From contig NZ_AUBI01000003.1 of the NCBI RefSeq assembly GCF_000429165.1, positions 124,001-188,000 of the forward strand: 64,000 nucleotides of DNA, in the 5' to 3' direction. The notes below the pieces were generated by a model that worked only from the letters and a program-made list of their open reading frames with translations, searched no databases and was not told where the DNA came from. Positions 38,142 to 47,091 of this stretch are shown piece by piece. Source of the DNA: Acetobacter nitrogenifigens DSM 23921 = NBRC 105050 (lineage in GTDB: Bacteria; Pseudomonadota; Alphaproteobacteria; Acetobacterales; Acetobacteraceae). The position numbers and the translations under genes were made by a program. Each line of letters starts with the position of its first letter. Within the stretch, counting starts at the first letter, position 1.

Positions 38142-39377
38142 TCAAAGTCGCGCTCGTCCGGCCGCCTCGCTTTCCAGCACGGCTCTGTCCTCCGATGGAA
38201 AAAGTCGTTTTTCAAAACCGCGAATAATCTTCCGCCCCGGAGTTTCAATGAACCGGTAGGACAGGGCTGAGACGGGAAGAATGACCGCCCAACATGCGAC
38301 GACGCCAACGGCGCGCGCCAAATCGAACCCGATGCGCGCCTGGAGCAGCGCTTCTGCGTGCCACATGATAAAGAGCAGGGGAAAGTGCCAAAGGTAGATA
38401 GCGTAAGACCAGAGGCCAAACATGTAGATTGGTCGCGCGCTAAATATTGTGGAGAGCGCACCATTCCGAGCGCTCAGGGCAATCATCAACGGAGGAAGCA
38501 ACGCGACAAAGACGATGTCTGACCGGGGTATTGCGATTGCGCAGATCAGAGCGAGGCCTATCGCGAGGTCGATGCAGGTACGTGTAGACAGGCCGAAACG
38601 CGTCACGGTTCGGCTTTCCGTTCGTCGCGAAAACAGGCGACTGGTCGCGGCGCGATAGCTGACGAGTCCAAGAGTAAACTCAGCCATGCAGCGTAGTAGA
38701 GGCCAGAACGGTGCGCCGTCCGACAGATCAAGTGGCCCGTGGCGTTCGCTCAGTATGTCGGTCGTGGAGTGGCAAGCGACAGCAAGAACCCCGCACCCAG
38801 CTAGCAGAACGGTCAAAGCAGGCAGAACCTGGCTCCGTGAGGTGACGGATTTTAACAGCAGCGGGAATAGAAAATAGGCCGCGAATTCGGTTGAAACCGA
38901 CCATGATGGCCCTAGGATTGAGGGGCGGCCAACCCAAGCCTGAATCAGAAAAATGTTGAAAGGCAGGTCCGTCAGTAGCGATCGTGCAGGGCCGTGCGTC
39001 AGAAAGGCCTGACCAATCAGGCGGGTGGACACGAGCAGCAGTACAAAAATGTAGAGCGGGTAGATTCGCGCAATGCGTCGTAACATGAAGACGCAAAAGG
39101 TTTTGCCAGTCAGCGGATGTGTAAATATGCGGCGATAGGACATCGCCATTACGAAGCCGCTCAAAACGAAAAAAAGATCGACCGCGAGGTAGCCATGTTT
39201 GATCATCGCGTCGATCAGGCCGCTGCCCGGATCGTGTACCACCATATGAAAGAGGACCACCCACACAGCGGCGACGCCGCGTAATCCGGTCAGAGAACGG
39301 ATTTCTTCTGAGGCGTCGATCGAAGGAGCGACGCCGGTCAGATATTGAGGCGTTTCAATGATGTTGGTCGTACGCAA
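38142..39377 (-). CDS. Acyltransferase 3 family membrane protein (OafA/YrhL-like)
   Basis: About 411 residues if begun at the TTG at 39377, which has GAGGAG 7 bases upstream; another TTG at 39437 would add 20. The N-terminal motif RSLTGLRGVAAVWVVLFHMVVHD carries the catalytic His of the family. GYLAVDLFFVLSGFVMAMSYRR is the second diagnostic motif. About ten membrane helices follow, with YPLYIFVLLL and IYLWHFPLLFIMWH near the C-terminus. Such enzymes O-acetylate or acylate cell-surface glycans at the inner membrane. The target glycan is unknown. Confidence 0.9.
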   Translation of the reverse strand: MRTTNIIETPQYLTGVAPSIDASEEIRSLTGLRGVAAVWVVLFHMVVHDPGSGLIDAMIKHGYLAVDLFFVLSGFVMAMSYRRIFTHPLTGKTFCVFMLRRIARIYPLYIFVLLLVSTRLIGQAFLTHGPARSLLTDLPFNIFLIQAWVGRPSILGPSWSVSTEFAAYFLFPLLLKSVTSRSQVLPALTVLLAGCGVLAVACHSTTDILSERHGPLDLSDGAPFWPLLRCMAEFTLGLVSYRAATSRLFSRRTESRTVTRFGLSTRTCIDLAIGLALICAIAIPRSDIVFVALLPPLMIALSARNGALSTIFSARPIYMFGLWSYAIYLWHFPLLFIMWHAEALLQARIGFDLARAVGVVACWAVILPVSALSYRFIETPGRKIIRGFEKRLFPSEDRAVLESEAAGRARL

Positions 39378-39700
39378 CCTGAAACTCCTCGCGTAGGCAG
39401 GTCGATGAGCGCAATTGTTATGCAGTGGGATATTCAATGTTACGCATGAGTAACACGACGCGCAGCGCGCGTATCGCTCGAGTACGTGAATTTCATATCA
39501 ATAATTGGCTGATCAAAGGCGGTCAGGGGCTTCTTTGCGGTGCCCGCCCGGCTTCGCTGACACGCAGGCGCCCGTGCGCGCGCCGCCGGTGTTTTTTGGC
39601 GACCAAATACCCTCTGTCGTGCGTCGGCCTTGCCCTTCGGCCTCGTGGGGGGTAGAAGCCCGCCTCTGATCCCCCAGCTTCTCTCTTCCAGGGACGACTT
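39378..39700. other. Divergent intergenic region between acyltransferase and efp
   Basis: About 320 bases holding both promoters. Frames across it are mutually overlapping and without family resemblance. The stretch AGAAGCCCGCCTCTGATC before efp, with TTCCAGGGACGA just before the ATG, contains the efp ribosome site. Confidence 0.4.
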
Positions 39701-40267
39701 ATGAAACAGCAGGCGAACCTGATCCGCGCCGGACAGGTCATCGAGCATGACGGACGTCGGTGGACGGTCCTCAAGCAGCAGATCATTACTCCCGGAAAGG
39801 GTGGAGCCTTCATTCAGGTCGAGATGCGCGACCTGAAGACCGGCAACAAGACCAACGAGCGGTGGCGCACCGCCGATACGGTCGAGCGTCTGATGACCGA
39901 GGACAAGGAATACACCTATTCCTATTCCGACGGCGACACGCTCGTGCTGATGGACCCCGAGACGTTCGAGCAGTTCATGATTTCTGTCGAGCTTCTGGGC
40001 GAGCAGGCCCCGTTCCTGCAGGACAACATGGTCCTGAACGTGAATCTGGTCGAGGGCGACCCGGTGGCCGTCACGCTGCCGCCGCACGTCACGCTTGAGA
40101 TCGTCGAGGCGGACCCGGTGGTGAAGGGGCAGACTGCAAGCTCGTCCTACAAACCTGCGGTTCTGTCCAATGGCGTGAAGACCATGGTGCCTCCGTTCAT
40201 TGAGGCGGGCGAGCGCATCGTGATCCGGACTGACGACGCGAGCTATGTGGAGCGCGCGAAGTCCTGA
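39701..40267 (+). CDS. efp: Translation elongation factor P
   Basis: 188 residues. EF-P rescues ribosomes stalled at consecutive prolines. N-terminal KOW-like domain with the modified lysine in ITPGKGGAFIQVE (Lys33), then two OB domains: TYSYSDGDTLVLMDPETFEQF and NLVEGDPVAVTLPPHVTLEI, ending in SNGVKTMVPPFIEAGERIVIRTDD. The TPGKGGA context fits bacteria that lysylate this residue (EpmA) or leave it unmodified. Followed by suhB-like gene in the same direction. Confidence 0.97.
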   Translation: MKQQANLIRAGQVIEHDGRRWTVLKQQIITPGKGGAFIQVEMRDLKTGNKTNERWRTADTVERLMTEDKEYTYSYSDGDTLVLMDPETFEQFMISVELLGEQAPFLQDNMVLNVNLVEGDPVAVTLPPHVTLEIVEADPVVKGQTASSSYKPAVLSNGVKTMVPPFIEAGERIVIRTDDASYVERAKS

Positions 40268-40276
40268 ATTCAGGAC
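40261..40276. repeat. 16-base perfect palindrome over the efp stop codon
   Basis: GTCCTGAATTCAGGAC reads the same on both strands and includes the efp stop codon (TGA, 40265-40267). It may add to the hairpin just downstream or be an operator; no direct proof. Confidence 0.6.
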
Positions 40277-40292
40277 TGACCAGACGCTTCAT

Positions 40293-40318
40293 ACGCCGGA
40301 CGGATGCCTGTCCGGCGT
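40293..40318 (+). terminator. Hairpin between efp and the inositol-phosphatase gene
   Basis: Perfect 9-bp stem ACGCCGGAC / GTCCGGCGT with an 8-base loop, 26 bases after the efp stop. No strong T-run follows; it may be a partial terminator or processing site. Confidence 0.5.
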
Positions 40319-40350
40319 CTCTGACCAAGATTTTCCCAAGGATGTGACCT

Positions 40351-41187
40351 GTGGCCATGCGCCTCTCCCCCGTGATGACCGTCATGCAGAACGCGGCCCA
40401 GAAGGCTGCGAAGCGCCTTCTGCGCGACTTCAACGAGGTCGAGCAGTTGCAGGTCAGCATCAAGGGACCCGGCGACTTCGTGTCGCAGGCCGATCTGCGC
40501 GCCGAGGCCACCATCCGTGAAGAGCTTGAGCGGGCGCGTCCCGGCTACGCCTTTCTGATGGAAGAGTCCGGCGCTTCCGGCGGTGACAACTGGACCTGGC
40601 GCTGGGTGGTCGATCCGCTCGACGGAACGACGAATTTCCTTCATGGCCTGCCGCACTGGGCGATCTCCATCGGGTTGCAACGACGGTTGTCGGATGGATC
40701 GGTCGAGCTGTCGGCCGGACTGGTCTACAACCCGGCTGCCGGTGAGATGTTCTGGGCGGAAAAGGGCGTAGGCGCGTTCTTTAACGAGCGTCGTATGCGC
40801 GTATCCGCCCGTCGTGAAATGTCGGAGTCCCTGTTCGCGACCGGCATTCCCTTCGCCAAGGTGCCCGCGCGTCAACGCCTGCCGTTTGCCCGCACGATGG
40901 GCGCGCTGATGCCGCAGGTGGCCGGAATCCGTCGCTTTGGCGCGGCGGCTCTCGATCTCGCGTGGGTGGCCGCCGGGCGCTATGAAGGATACTGGGAGTT
41001 CGGCATTCGCCCGTGGGATTGTGCTGCGGGGGCGCTGCTTGTGCGCGAGGCCGGAGGCTACTGCACCGACCCGGCAGGCGTGGATATCAACGACCTTCCC
41101 GATGATGTGCTGCTTGTGGCCGGAAACGCGCAGCTCCATGGAAAGCTCCGTGAAATCGTCGCGGACAGCCTCGTCGAGCGCGACTGA
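40351..41187 (+). CDS. suhB: Inositol monophosphatase family protein (SuhB-like)
   Basis: 278 residues from a GTG at 40351, with an alternative ATG two codons later. Metal-binding motifs of the family: Glu pair in LMEESGASGG, DPLDGTTNF (motif A, WRWVVDPLDGTTNFLHGLPH), and WDCAAGALLVREAGG (motif B). It hydrolyses inositol-1-phosphate or related sugar phosphates with Mg2+; SuhB homologues can also affect transcription antitermination. Follows efp by 83 bases, an order also seen in other alphaproteobacteria. Confidence 0.92.
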   Translation: MAMRLSPVMTVMQNAAQKAAKRLLRDFNEVEQLQVSIKGPGDFVSQADLRAEATIREELERARPGYAFLMEESGASGGDNWTWRWVVDPLDGTTNFLHGLPHWAISIGLQRRLSDGSVELSAGLVYNPAAGEMFWAEKGVGAFFNERRMRVSARREMSESLFATGIPFAKVPARQRLPFARTMGALMPQVAGIRRFGAAALDLAWVAAGRYEGYWEFGIRPWDCAAGALLVREAGGYCTDPAGVDINDLPDDVLLVAGNAQLHGKLREIVADSLVERD

Positions 41188-41380
41188 CCGCCCGGGACGC
41201 GATCTTGCGCGCCGTTGACGAAGCTGCCCGCGGGCGGACCTCTCTCCTGCGGGGGCGCAGCTTGACGTGCGGATTTTGCCGGGTGACATCGGCATATGGC
41301 TTTGTTTCCAATCGGGAGATGAAGCAGACGTCGAGCGATCTGCCTGGAGCGTGCTATTTCGTGCCGCGGAACTGGTTGTC

Positions 41381-42199
41381 ATGAAGCTGCATTTCTGCGC
41401 CGCCGTTTCGGTCGCGGCGGTTTTGACCGGCGGCGTCGCGCTTGTCGCGCCTTTGTCGGTCCGCGCGCAGGTGACCACCAATCCGGACGCGCTCGATTCG
41501 ATAACGCCTGAGCAGAAACCGAGGCAGGAGGCCAGCGCCTCAGGACACAAAGCCCTTGCGCAGAGATCAGCGCGTGTCGGTGCCGACTCCAGCGCTACGG
41601 TTAAACCTGCGGCGGCATCGCAGCTGACAGCGCCGGAAAAACCTGTCGACGGCGCCGTAGCTGCGGCATCTGGAAAGAGCGACGCGCAGCCGCAGGCCTC
41701 CGCGCCTGCGAAACCTGTGGCGCCGGGCAAACCACCGCCGCCGCCAACTATTCCGCCCGCACCGCCCCCGATTCCGATCCTCACGCCGCCGCCGACGCCG
41801 GTCGATCTTCACCCGTTTCCAAATCCTGCAGATCCTCCGGCAGTCAAGGATGCGCAGGGGGCGGCGACGCCTATCGACGGTGGCGTGCGCATCACCTTTG
41901 CTGCGAAATCGTTCGATCTGAACGCGGAAACCCGCGATGCGGTCCTGGCCTTCGTGAAAGCCCTGCAGGAAAAACCAGACTCGCGCGCCCTGATCGACGC
42001 GATCGGCAGCGGCGCGCCTAACGATCCGTCCCGCCCACGTCGTATGGCGCTACAGCGGGGCCTCGCCGTTCGTGCGGTCCTGATGAACGCGGGCGTGCCG
42101 TCGACGCGTATCTACGTCCGGGTTCTTCCCGCGCTGGCCTCTCCCAGCCCCGAACCTGCCGACCGGGTGGACATAAGGCGTTCGGACGCGGTACCGTAA
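41381..42199 (+). CDS. Secreted proline-rich protein with an OmpA-like C-terminal segment
   Basis: About 272 residues from the ATG at 41381. Signal peptide KLHFCAAVSVAAVLTGGVAL then cleavage near VRAQ. An Ala/Lys/Pro-rich region includes a polyproline stretch (GKPPPPPTIPPAPPPIPIL, residues about 110-135). The C-terminal 100 residues (VRITFAAKSFDLNAETRDAV, RRMALQRGLAVRAVLMNAGV, RIYVRVLP) look like a shortened OmpA/peptidoglycan-binding fold. Immediately upstream of the channel pair 42256-44310, so probably an envelope component of the same system. The nearby efp gene is apt, because polyproline needs EF-P. Confidence 0.75.
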   Translation: MKLHFCAAVSVAAVLTGGVALVAPLSVRAQVTTNPDALDSITPEQKPRQEASASGHKALAQRSARVGADSSATVKPAAASQLTAPEKPVDGAVAAASGKSDAQPQASAPAKPVAPGKPPPPPTIPPAPPPIPILTPPPTPVDLHPFPNPADPPAVKDAQGAATPIDGGVRITFAAKSFDLNAETRDAVLAFVKALQEKPDSRALIDAIGSGAPNDPSRPRRMALQRGLAVRAVLMNAGVPSTRIYVRVLPALASPSPEPADRVDIRRSDAVP

Positions 42200-42255
42200 C
42201 CGTCGGCTCCGTTACGCCTGCGTCCCGACCACATTCTCATAATCCAAGGCGCCCG

Positions 42256-43314
42256 ATGACCAAACCCACGAGTTATCTCCTCAGGATGGTCGCGTTTCTC
42301 GCCGCCGTCATCATTGTCTGCGGCTTGTTGTGGCGCCCGCTACGTGCGGCGTTCTTCAACAACCCGATGCTCGACGGCCTGATCCTGTTGATTCTTACCA
42401 TCGGCGTGGCGTGGAACATCCGTATGGTGCTGAGGCTTCAGCCCGAGGTCGAGTGGGTGGACGCGATGCGGCAAGGCCGGACCGCTTTGGCGCCGCCCGA
42501 GCCGCCGACTATGCTCGCTGCGGTCTCCACCGCGCTTGCGGGGCAATCGGGCAGGAGCCGGATCGCGCTGTCCACGCCCGCCATGCAATCGATGCTCGAC
42601 AGCCTGTCCGGTCGTCTGGACGAGGGGCGCGAGGTGTCGCGCTATATGACCGGATTACTGATTTTCCTCGGTTTGCTGGGAACGTTCTATGGCCTGCTGC
42701 TGACTGTCGGAGCCATCGCGGACGTGATCGGCGGCATGTCGATCGGCAACGGCGATCTCAACGCCATGTTCGACCAACTTAAGGCGGGTCTCGCCAAGCC
42801 GCTTCATGGCATGGGCACGGCCTTCTCCGGCTCCCTGTTCGGTCTGGCGAGTGCGCTGGTTCTCGGTTTCCTCGATCTTACCGCCGGGCAGGCGCAGAAC
42901 CGCTTCTTCAACGAACTGGAAGAATGGCTGGCCAGCCTGACGCGTTTTTCCTCGACTATGGGCAATGTCGAAGGCGACGGCTCTATCCCGACCTACGTGC
43001 AGGCCTTGCTGGAGCAGACGGCGGAGAATCTCGAAGGCTTGCAGCTTATGCTGCGGGCGAGCGAGGAGCAGCGCACGCTTCAGACCCAGATGCTGGCGCG
43101 TCTGAGCGGTCATCTTGGCGCCATGGCGAATCAGGGTGGCGACAACAACGAATCCCGGCAGGCTCATATCCACCTGCGCAACATCGAGACGCTGCTGAGC
43201 CAGCTTGTGTCGGACGCGGAGCGAGGCAGGCAGCAGATCATTGCCGACGTTCGCAGCGATATTCGTCTTCTCGCCCGCACGGTCGCCGCGACCGGCGGCC
43301 AGACCCCGCAATAA
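42256..43314 (+). CDS. MotA/TolQ/ExbB-type proton channel protein
   Basis: 352 residues. Membrane helices near 10-28, 38-57, 128-152 and 185-207. The family core GLLIFLGLLGTFYGLLLTVGAI and KPLHGMGTAFSGSLFGLASALVLGFLDL matches the ExbB/TolQ/MotA proton-channel domain. The C-terminal 120 residues are cytosolic, mostly helical (LEQTAENLEGLQLMLRASEEQRTLQ, HIHLRNIETLLSQLVSD), longer than in ExbB. It is followed 9 bases later by an OmpA-domain partner, so together they form a MotAB-like energised unit. It is not the flagellar stator by position, since the flagellar genes lie elsewhere, but a stator role cannot be fully excluded. Confidence 0.85.
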   Translation: MTKPTSYLLRMVAFLAAVIIVCGLLWRPLRAAFFNNPMLDGLILLILTIGVAWNIRMVLRLQPEVEWVDAMRQGRTALAPPEPPTMLAAVSTALAGQSGRSRIALSTPAMQSMLDSLSGRLDEGREVSRYMTGLLIFLGLLGTFYGLLLTVGAIADVIGGMSIGNGDLNAMFDQLKAGLAKPLHGMGTAFSGSLFGLASALVLGFLDLTAGQAQNRFFNELEEWLASLTRFSSTMGNVEGDGSIPTYVQALLEQTAENLEGLQLMLRASEEQRTLQTQMLARLSGHLGAMANQGGDNNESRQAHIHLRNIETLLSQLVSDAERGRQQIIADVRSDIRLLARTVAATGGQTPQ

Positions 43315-43323
43315 GGCGCCCCG

Positions 43324-44310
43324 ATGCGACCGGGTCGCCGCGGCAGAACCCATCAGGCCGGGCTGGATGCGTGGCCTGGCTACGTGGACGCGTTGTCCAC
43401 GCTGCTGATGGTCGTCACCTTCGTTCTTCTGGTCTTCGTGCTCGGGCAGGCTTTCCTGTCCGTCGCATTGAACCGGCGCGAGCATGTGCTCGACAAGCTG
43501 CAGGTCCAGGCGGCCGAACTGGCGCGTATGCTGGCGCTTGAACAGAAGACGACGTCCGATCTGAAGGCGAACGTCGCGACGCTTTCAGCCCAGCATGACA
43601 AGGACGCGGCCAGCCTTGCGGCGATCGGCGGCCAGCTTGAGCAGGCGCGCGCAGATACGAAAAAGGCGTCCGACCTTGATCACGCGGCGGAAGACAAGGT
43701 CACGCAGCTCGATCAGCAACTGACGTCGTTGAACCAGCAGTTGACGGCGATATCGCAGGCTCTCGACATCGCCCACAAGGACGTGTCGGATCGTGATGCG
43801 AAAATCGCCGATCTGGGCAACAGGCTGAACATCGCGTTGGCTGACAAGGTGGAGCAGCTCAAGCGGTATCGCTCCGAATTCTTCGGACGACTACGCGACG
43901 TGATGAAAGATCAGAAGGGTGTGCAGATCGTCGGCGATCGCTTCGTGTTTCAGAGCGAGGTGCTGTTTCCGACCGGCAGCGCCGACCTGACCCCGAAGGG
44001 CGCTGCGGAGATCCGGACGCTGGCCAAAACCTTCCGGCAGGTGTCATCGCAGATTCCTGCTGACGTTCCGTGGATTCTACGCATTGATGGTCATGCCGAC
44101 CGGCAGCCTATCCACACGGCGTTCCCCAGTAACTGGGAGCTGTCGAGCGCCCGCGCCATCACAGTGGTCAAATTGCTTATCGCCGAAGGCGTGGACCCGC
44201 ATCATCTGGCGGCGACCGGCTTCTCCGATTACCAGCCTCTGGTAGAGGGTTCGACTTCCGAGGCTTTCGCTCGTAATCGCCGCATCGAATTCCGGCTTAC
44301 GGATCGCTAA
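43324..44310 (+). CDS. MotB-like OmpA-domain peptidoglycan-binding protein
   Basis: 328 residues. One N-terminal membrane helix (YVDALSTLLMVVTFVLLVFV) with the Asp just before it that in MotB-like partners carries protons. A long coiled coil spans residues about 50-180 (repeated LDQQLTSLNQQLTAISQAL pattern). The C-terminal OmpA-like domain contains FQSEVLFPTGSADLTPKGAAEI, RIDGHADRQPI and SSARAITVVKLLIAEGVDPHHLAATGFSDYQPL, which bind peptidoglycan. Partner of the upstream ExbB-like channel. Confidence 0.9.
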   Translation: MRPGRRGRTHQAGLDAWPGYVDALSTLLMVVTFVLLVFVLGQAFLSVALNRREHVLDKLQVQAAELARMLALEQKTTSDLKANVATLSAQHDKDAASLAAIGGQLEQARADTKKASDLDHAAEDKVTQLDQQLTSLNQQLTAISQALDIAHKDVSDRDAKIADLGNRLNIALADKVEQLKRYRSEFFGRLRDVMKDQKGVQIVGDRFVFQSEVLFPTGSADLTPKGAAEIRTLAKTFRQVSSQIPADVPWILRIDGHADRQPIHTAFPSNWELSSARAITVVKLLIAEGVDPHHLAATGFSDYQPLVEGSTSEAFARNRRIEFRLTDR

Positions 44311-44312
44311 GA

Positions 44313-44372
44313 AGACGCGGAGCACGCGTCTCTGCGTTCAACGCTGCTCGTAATGCCAGGTTGCGAGCAGCG
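44313..44372 (+). terminator. Two consecutive hairpins after the OmpA-domain gene
   Basis: First AGACGCG / CGCGTCT (44313-44331, 5-base loop), then CGCTGCTCG / CGAGCAGCG (44342-44372, 13-base loop). They start 3 bases after the stop at 44310. No T-run; likely end of this operon's transcript. Confidence 0.5.
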
Positions 44373-44770
44373 CTGAGACGAAGCCACGGGATTCCCTCGG
44401 TTTGGAGGCCGTGCTCCTGATGGCGCGGATAATTATTCGCTTGCCCCCGATGGTATTGGGCTATGTCGCGGCGCTTAGGCCCGATCTTCAGACAAGAGCG
44501 ATAGGGCGCGGCAATAGGTAAGCGCCTTTCCGCTTCCAATCCTGATACGGCGGCCTTTCGCGGCGATGTGACGCTGAAAAGCCTGCAGAAGGCTGGAAGC
44601 GTGAGATGGCGACCCGTCAGGCGGCCGAGATATGGCGATAAAGCGTGTGAGCTGAGGACTGTCGTAAAGTCAGATGTCCGGTTCGCGCCGGGACGAGGAG
44701 ATGGTTTCGGCTCCTCGTTCGATCAAACAATGTTATGCGAGCGGATGCGTCCGTCCGGTCGGATACTGGG
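44373..44770. other. Convergent intergenic region
   Basis: About 400 bases between the channel operon and the end of the sulfur operon. Short overlapping frames only; nothing recognisable. Confidence 0.4.
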
Positions 44771-45274
44771 TTATCCTGCGGCGTCGAGGAACCGCCGCAG
44801 GCCGAACCCGGTCGCCTTCTCCGGGGCGATGGAAGGTTGCATCGCGACGCTGAAACGCTGCAGCGCGGCGTTCCAGACGGAGATATCCGCGTTTTCAGGC
44901 GCTTCCACAGTCGTCACGCCGCAGCGCAGGAGAAATTCGTACTGGTCGGGCAGGATGTGGCCAACGGCGCGCACCTCGCCTTTGAAATGCAGGTGCTCGC
45001 GAAGCGCCCGCGCCTGACTGAAAGCGCGGCCGTCGCGGAAAATCGGAAAACGCACAGCCACCAGAGACAGCCTTGCAAGAGCTGCGCGAAGCGTCTCCGC
45101 CGCTTCGTCGGGCGCGAGCAGAACGCCGAGTTCGCCGCCTGCGCGACCGAGCCCCTCACTGAGGCGCGAGGAAGGCACGATGACGGGGCCTTCGCCCAGC
45201 GGCTGGCCCTCAACGGCGTAGGTCCAGCGGTCGGCGACCGCGCGGCCGTTTTCAAGCAGCGGCATAGACAACAT
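44771..45274 (-). CDS. DUF934 protein (sulfite reductase associated)
   Basis: 167 residues (or 164 from the internal ATG at 45265). DUF934 features: PSSRLSEGLGRAGGELGVLLAPDEAAE, a PLFRDGRAFS-like motif (FPIFRDGRAFSQARALREH), and GEVRAVGHILPDQYEFLLRCGVTTVE. The family sits next to cysI or cysH in many proteobacteria and is thought to help sulfite reduction, function unproven. Its start overlaps the end of cysI by about 20 bases, so it is translated with it. Confidence 0.9.
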   Translation of the reverse strand: MLSMPLLENGRAVADRWTYAVEGQPLGEGPVIVPSSRLSEGLGRAGGELGVLLAPDEAAETLRAALARLSLVAVRFPIFRDGRAFSQARALREHLHFKGEVRAVGHILPDQYEFLLRCGVTTVEAPENADISVWNAALQRFSVAMQPSIAPEKATGFGLRRFLDAAG

Positions 45275-46958
45275 CCTTGAAGGCGGCCGTCCCGAGACGG
45301 CGGAAAGTGTCGAGGAACCGCTCAGAACCTTCGCGGCGCGCCAGATAGAGATCGACCAGCCGGGAGACGGCGTCGACAGTATCGTCCTCAGTCATGGCCG
45401 GGCCAAGAATCTGACCAACGGAAGCGTCCTGCTCACCGGATCCGCCCAGGGTGATCTGGAAAGCCTCTTCGCCGCGCTTGTCCACACCAAGAATGCCGAT
45501 ATGGGCGGCATGATGATGGCCGCAGGCGTTGATGCATCCCGAAATATTGAGCCGCAGCTCACCAATTTCCCGTTGCAGGGTGATGTCGGCGAAACGTTGG
45601 CTCAACTTCTGCGAAATGGGGATCGAACGCGCGTTGGCGAGTGCGCAGTAATCGAGGCCGGGGCAGGCGATGATGTCGCTGATGAAGTTGATGTTCGCGG
45701 TCCCGAGGCCTGCGGCGTCGAGACGGCGCCACAGTTCCTGTAGCCGATCCTGTCGAACATGGCCGAGCACGACGTTCTGCAGATGCGTCACACGGATTTC
45801 GCCGAAGCTGAACTCGTCCGCCAGATCGGCCAGAAGGTCGAGCTGCGCGTCCGTTGCGTCGCCGGGGATTCCACCGGCTGGCTTCAGAGACACGACGACC
45901 GAAATATAGCCCGGCGCGCGGTGCGGGTGTGTATTGGTCCGAACCCATCCGTCGAACGTCCGGTCGGCGGCGCGCGCAGCGGCGAGCACGGCAGTCGCGC
46001 CAGCTTCCGGTTCGAAGTGCGGCGCCCCGAAGCGTTCGCCGATCGCTGTGACGATGGAGGGATGCAGGCGATACCGCGCGCGATCCATAGCGGCGAACTC
46101 CGCCTCGACTTTCTGGCGAAAAACATCAGGGCCGAGCGCCTGTACCAGGATCTTGATACGCGCTTTGTAGATGTTATCGCGCCGACCATACTCGTTATAG
46201 ACGCGCAGGATCGCTTCCAGATACGCGATCAAGTCTTCCTCGGGCAGATCGTCGCGCAGACTGACGCCCACGATCGGCGTACGCCCCAGACCGCCGCCAA
46301 CGAACACCTCGAACAGCGGCGCGCCGTTGTCGCCGGGACGCGCGATCAGGCCGATATCGTGGAAGCGTGCGGCGACACGGTCGTTCGGGCTTCCAGAGAT
46401 CGCGATCTTGAACTTGCGTGGCAGGAACGTGAATTCCGGATGTAGCGTAGACCACTGGCGCAGGATTTCGGCATGGATGCGCGGGTCGAGCAATTCGTCC
46501 GCCGCCGCACCTGCGAATTCGTCCGAGGTCACGTTGCGGATGCAGTTGCCGCTGGTCTGGATGGCGTGCATGTCCGCTTCAGCCAGAACTTCCAGCGCGG
46601 CGGGCGTGTCCTCCAGCTTGATCCAGTTGAACTGGATGTTCTGCCGTGTGGTGAAATGGCCGTATCCACGGTCAAACTCTCGCGCGATCCGCGCCAGCGC
46701 GCGCATCTGGCGCGAGTCCAGCGTTCCATAAGGGACCGCCACGCGGAGCATGTAGGCGTGAAGTTGGAGATAAAGCCCGTTCATCAGACGCAGCGGCTTG
46801 AATTCGTCCTCGGTCAGGGCGCCAGAGATGCGGCGGCCCACCTGATCGCGAAACTGCTCGATCCGGTCGCGCAGGAAGTCACGGTCAACCTGATCGTAGG
46901 CGTAGCGCCCGACGGGAGGCGCCGCGCTGTCCTGCCTTACGAGGGTTTCGGTCGACAT
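45252..46958 (-). CDS. cysI: Nitrite/sulfite reductase haemoprotein
   Basis: About 568 residues from the ATG at 46958, preceded by AGGAGAGAAAAAGG; an upstream in-frame ATG at 46976 lacks a clear site. It reduces sulfite to sulfide with a sirohaem and a 4Fe-4S cluster. Cluster cysteines: IIACPGLDYCALANARS and LNISGCINACGHHHAAHIG. The sirohaem pocket region is seen in GYGHFTTRQNIQFNWIKLED and QTSGNCIRNVTSDEFAG. Sulfur role is favoured over nitrite because sulfate transporter genes and DUF934/DUF2849 genes flank it. Confidence 0.93.
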   Translation of the reverse strand: MSTETLVRQDSAAPPVGRYAYDQVDRDFLRDRIEQFRDQVGRRISGALTEDEFKPLRLMNGLYLQLHAYMLRVAVPYGTLDSRQMRALARIAREFDRGYGHFTTRQNIQFNWIKLEDTPAALEVLAEADMHAIQTSGNCIRNVTSDEFAGAAADELLDPRIHAEILRQWSTLHPEFTFLPRKFKIAISGSPNDRVAARFHDIGLIARPGDNGAPLFEVFVGGGLGRTPIVGVSLRDDLPEEDLIAYLEAILRVYNEYGRRDNIYKARIKILVQALGPDVFRQKVEAEFAAMDRARYRLHPSIVTAIGERFGAPHFEPEAGATAVLAAARAADRTFDGWVRTNTHPHRAPGYISVVVSLKPAGGIPGDATDAQLDLLADLADEFSFGEIRVTHLQNVVLGHVRQDRLQELWRRLDAAGLGTANINFISDIIACPGLDYCALANARSIPISQKLSQRFADITLQREIGELRLNISGCINACGHHHAAHIGILGVDKRGEEAFQITLGGSGEQDASVGQILGPAMTEDDTVDAVSRLVDLYLARREGSERFLDTFRRLGTAAFKDVVYAAA

Positions 46959-47091
46959 CCTTTTTCTCTCCTCCATGTGAAGCGATGCGCTTCATCTCAA
47001 TCCCGCCGGGTCGCAAGACCTTAACGGGTGTGCCTCACGGTCATTATTTCGAAATCATCATCGAAGACGTCCGGTTTTCACCGACGACTCT

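Noticed and set aside
42256-44310. Possible ZorA/ZorB (Zorya anti-phage) pair
   Set aside because: The channel plus OmpA partner resembles ZorAB in outline, but no zorC, zorD or zorE-like helicase or nuclease genes follow, and the neighbours are housekeeping genes. A general alphaproteobacterial envelope pair is more likely.
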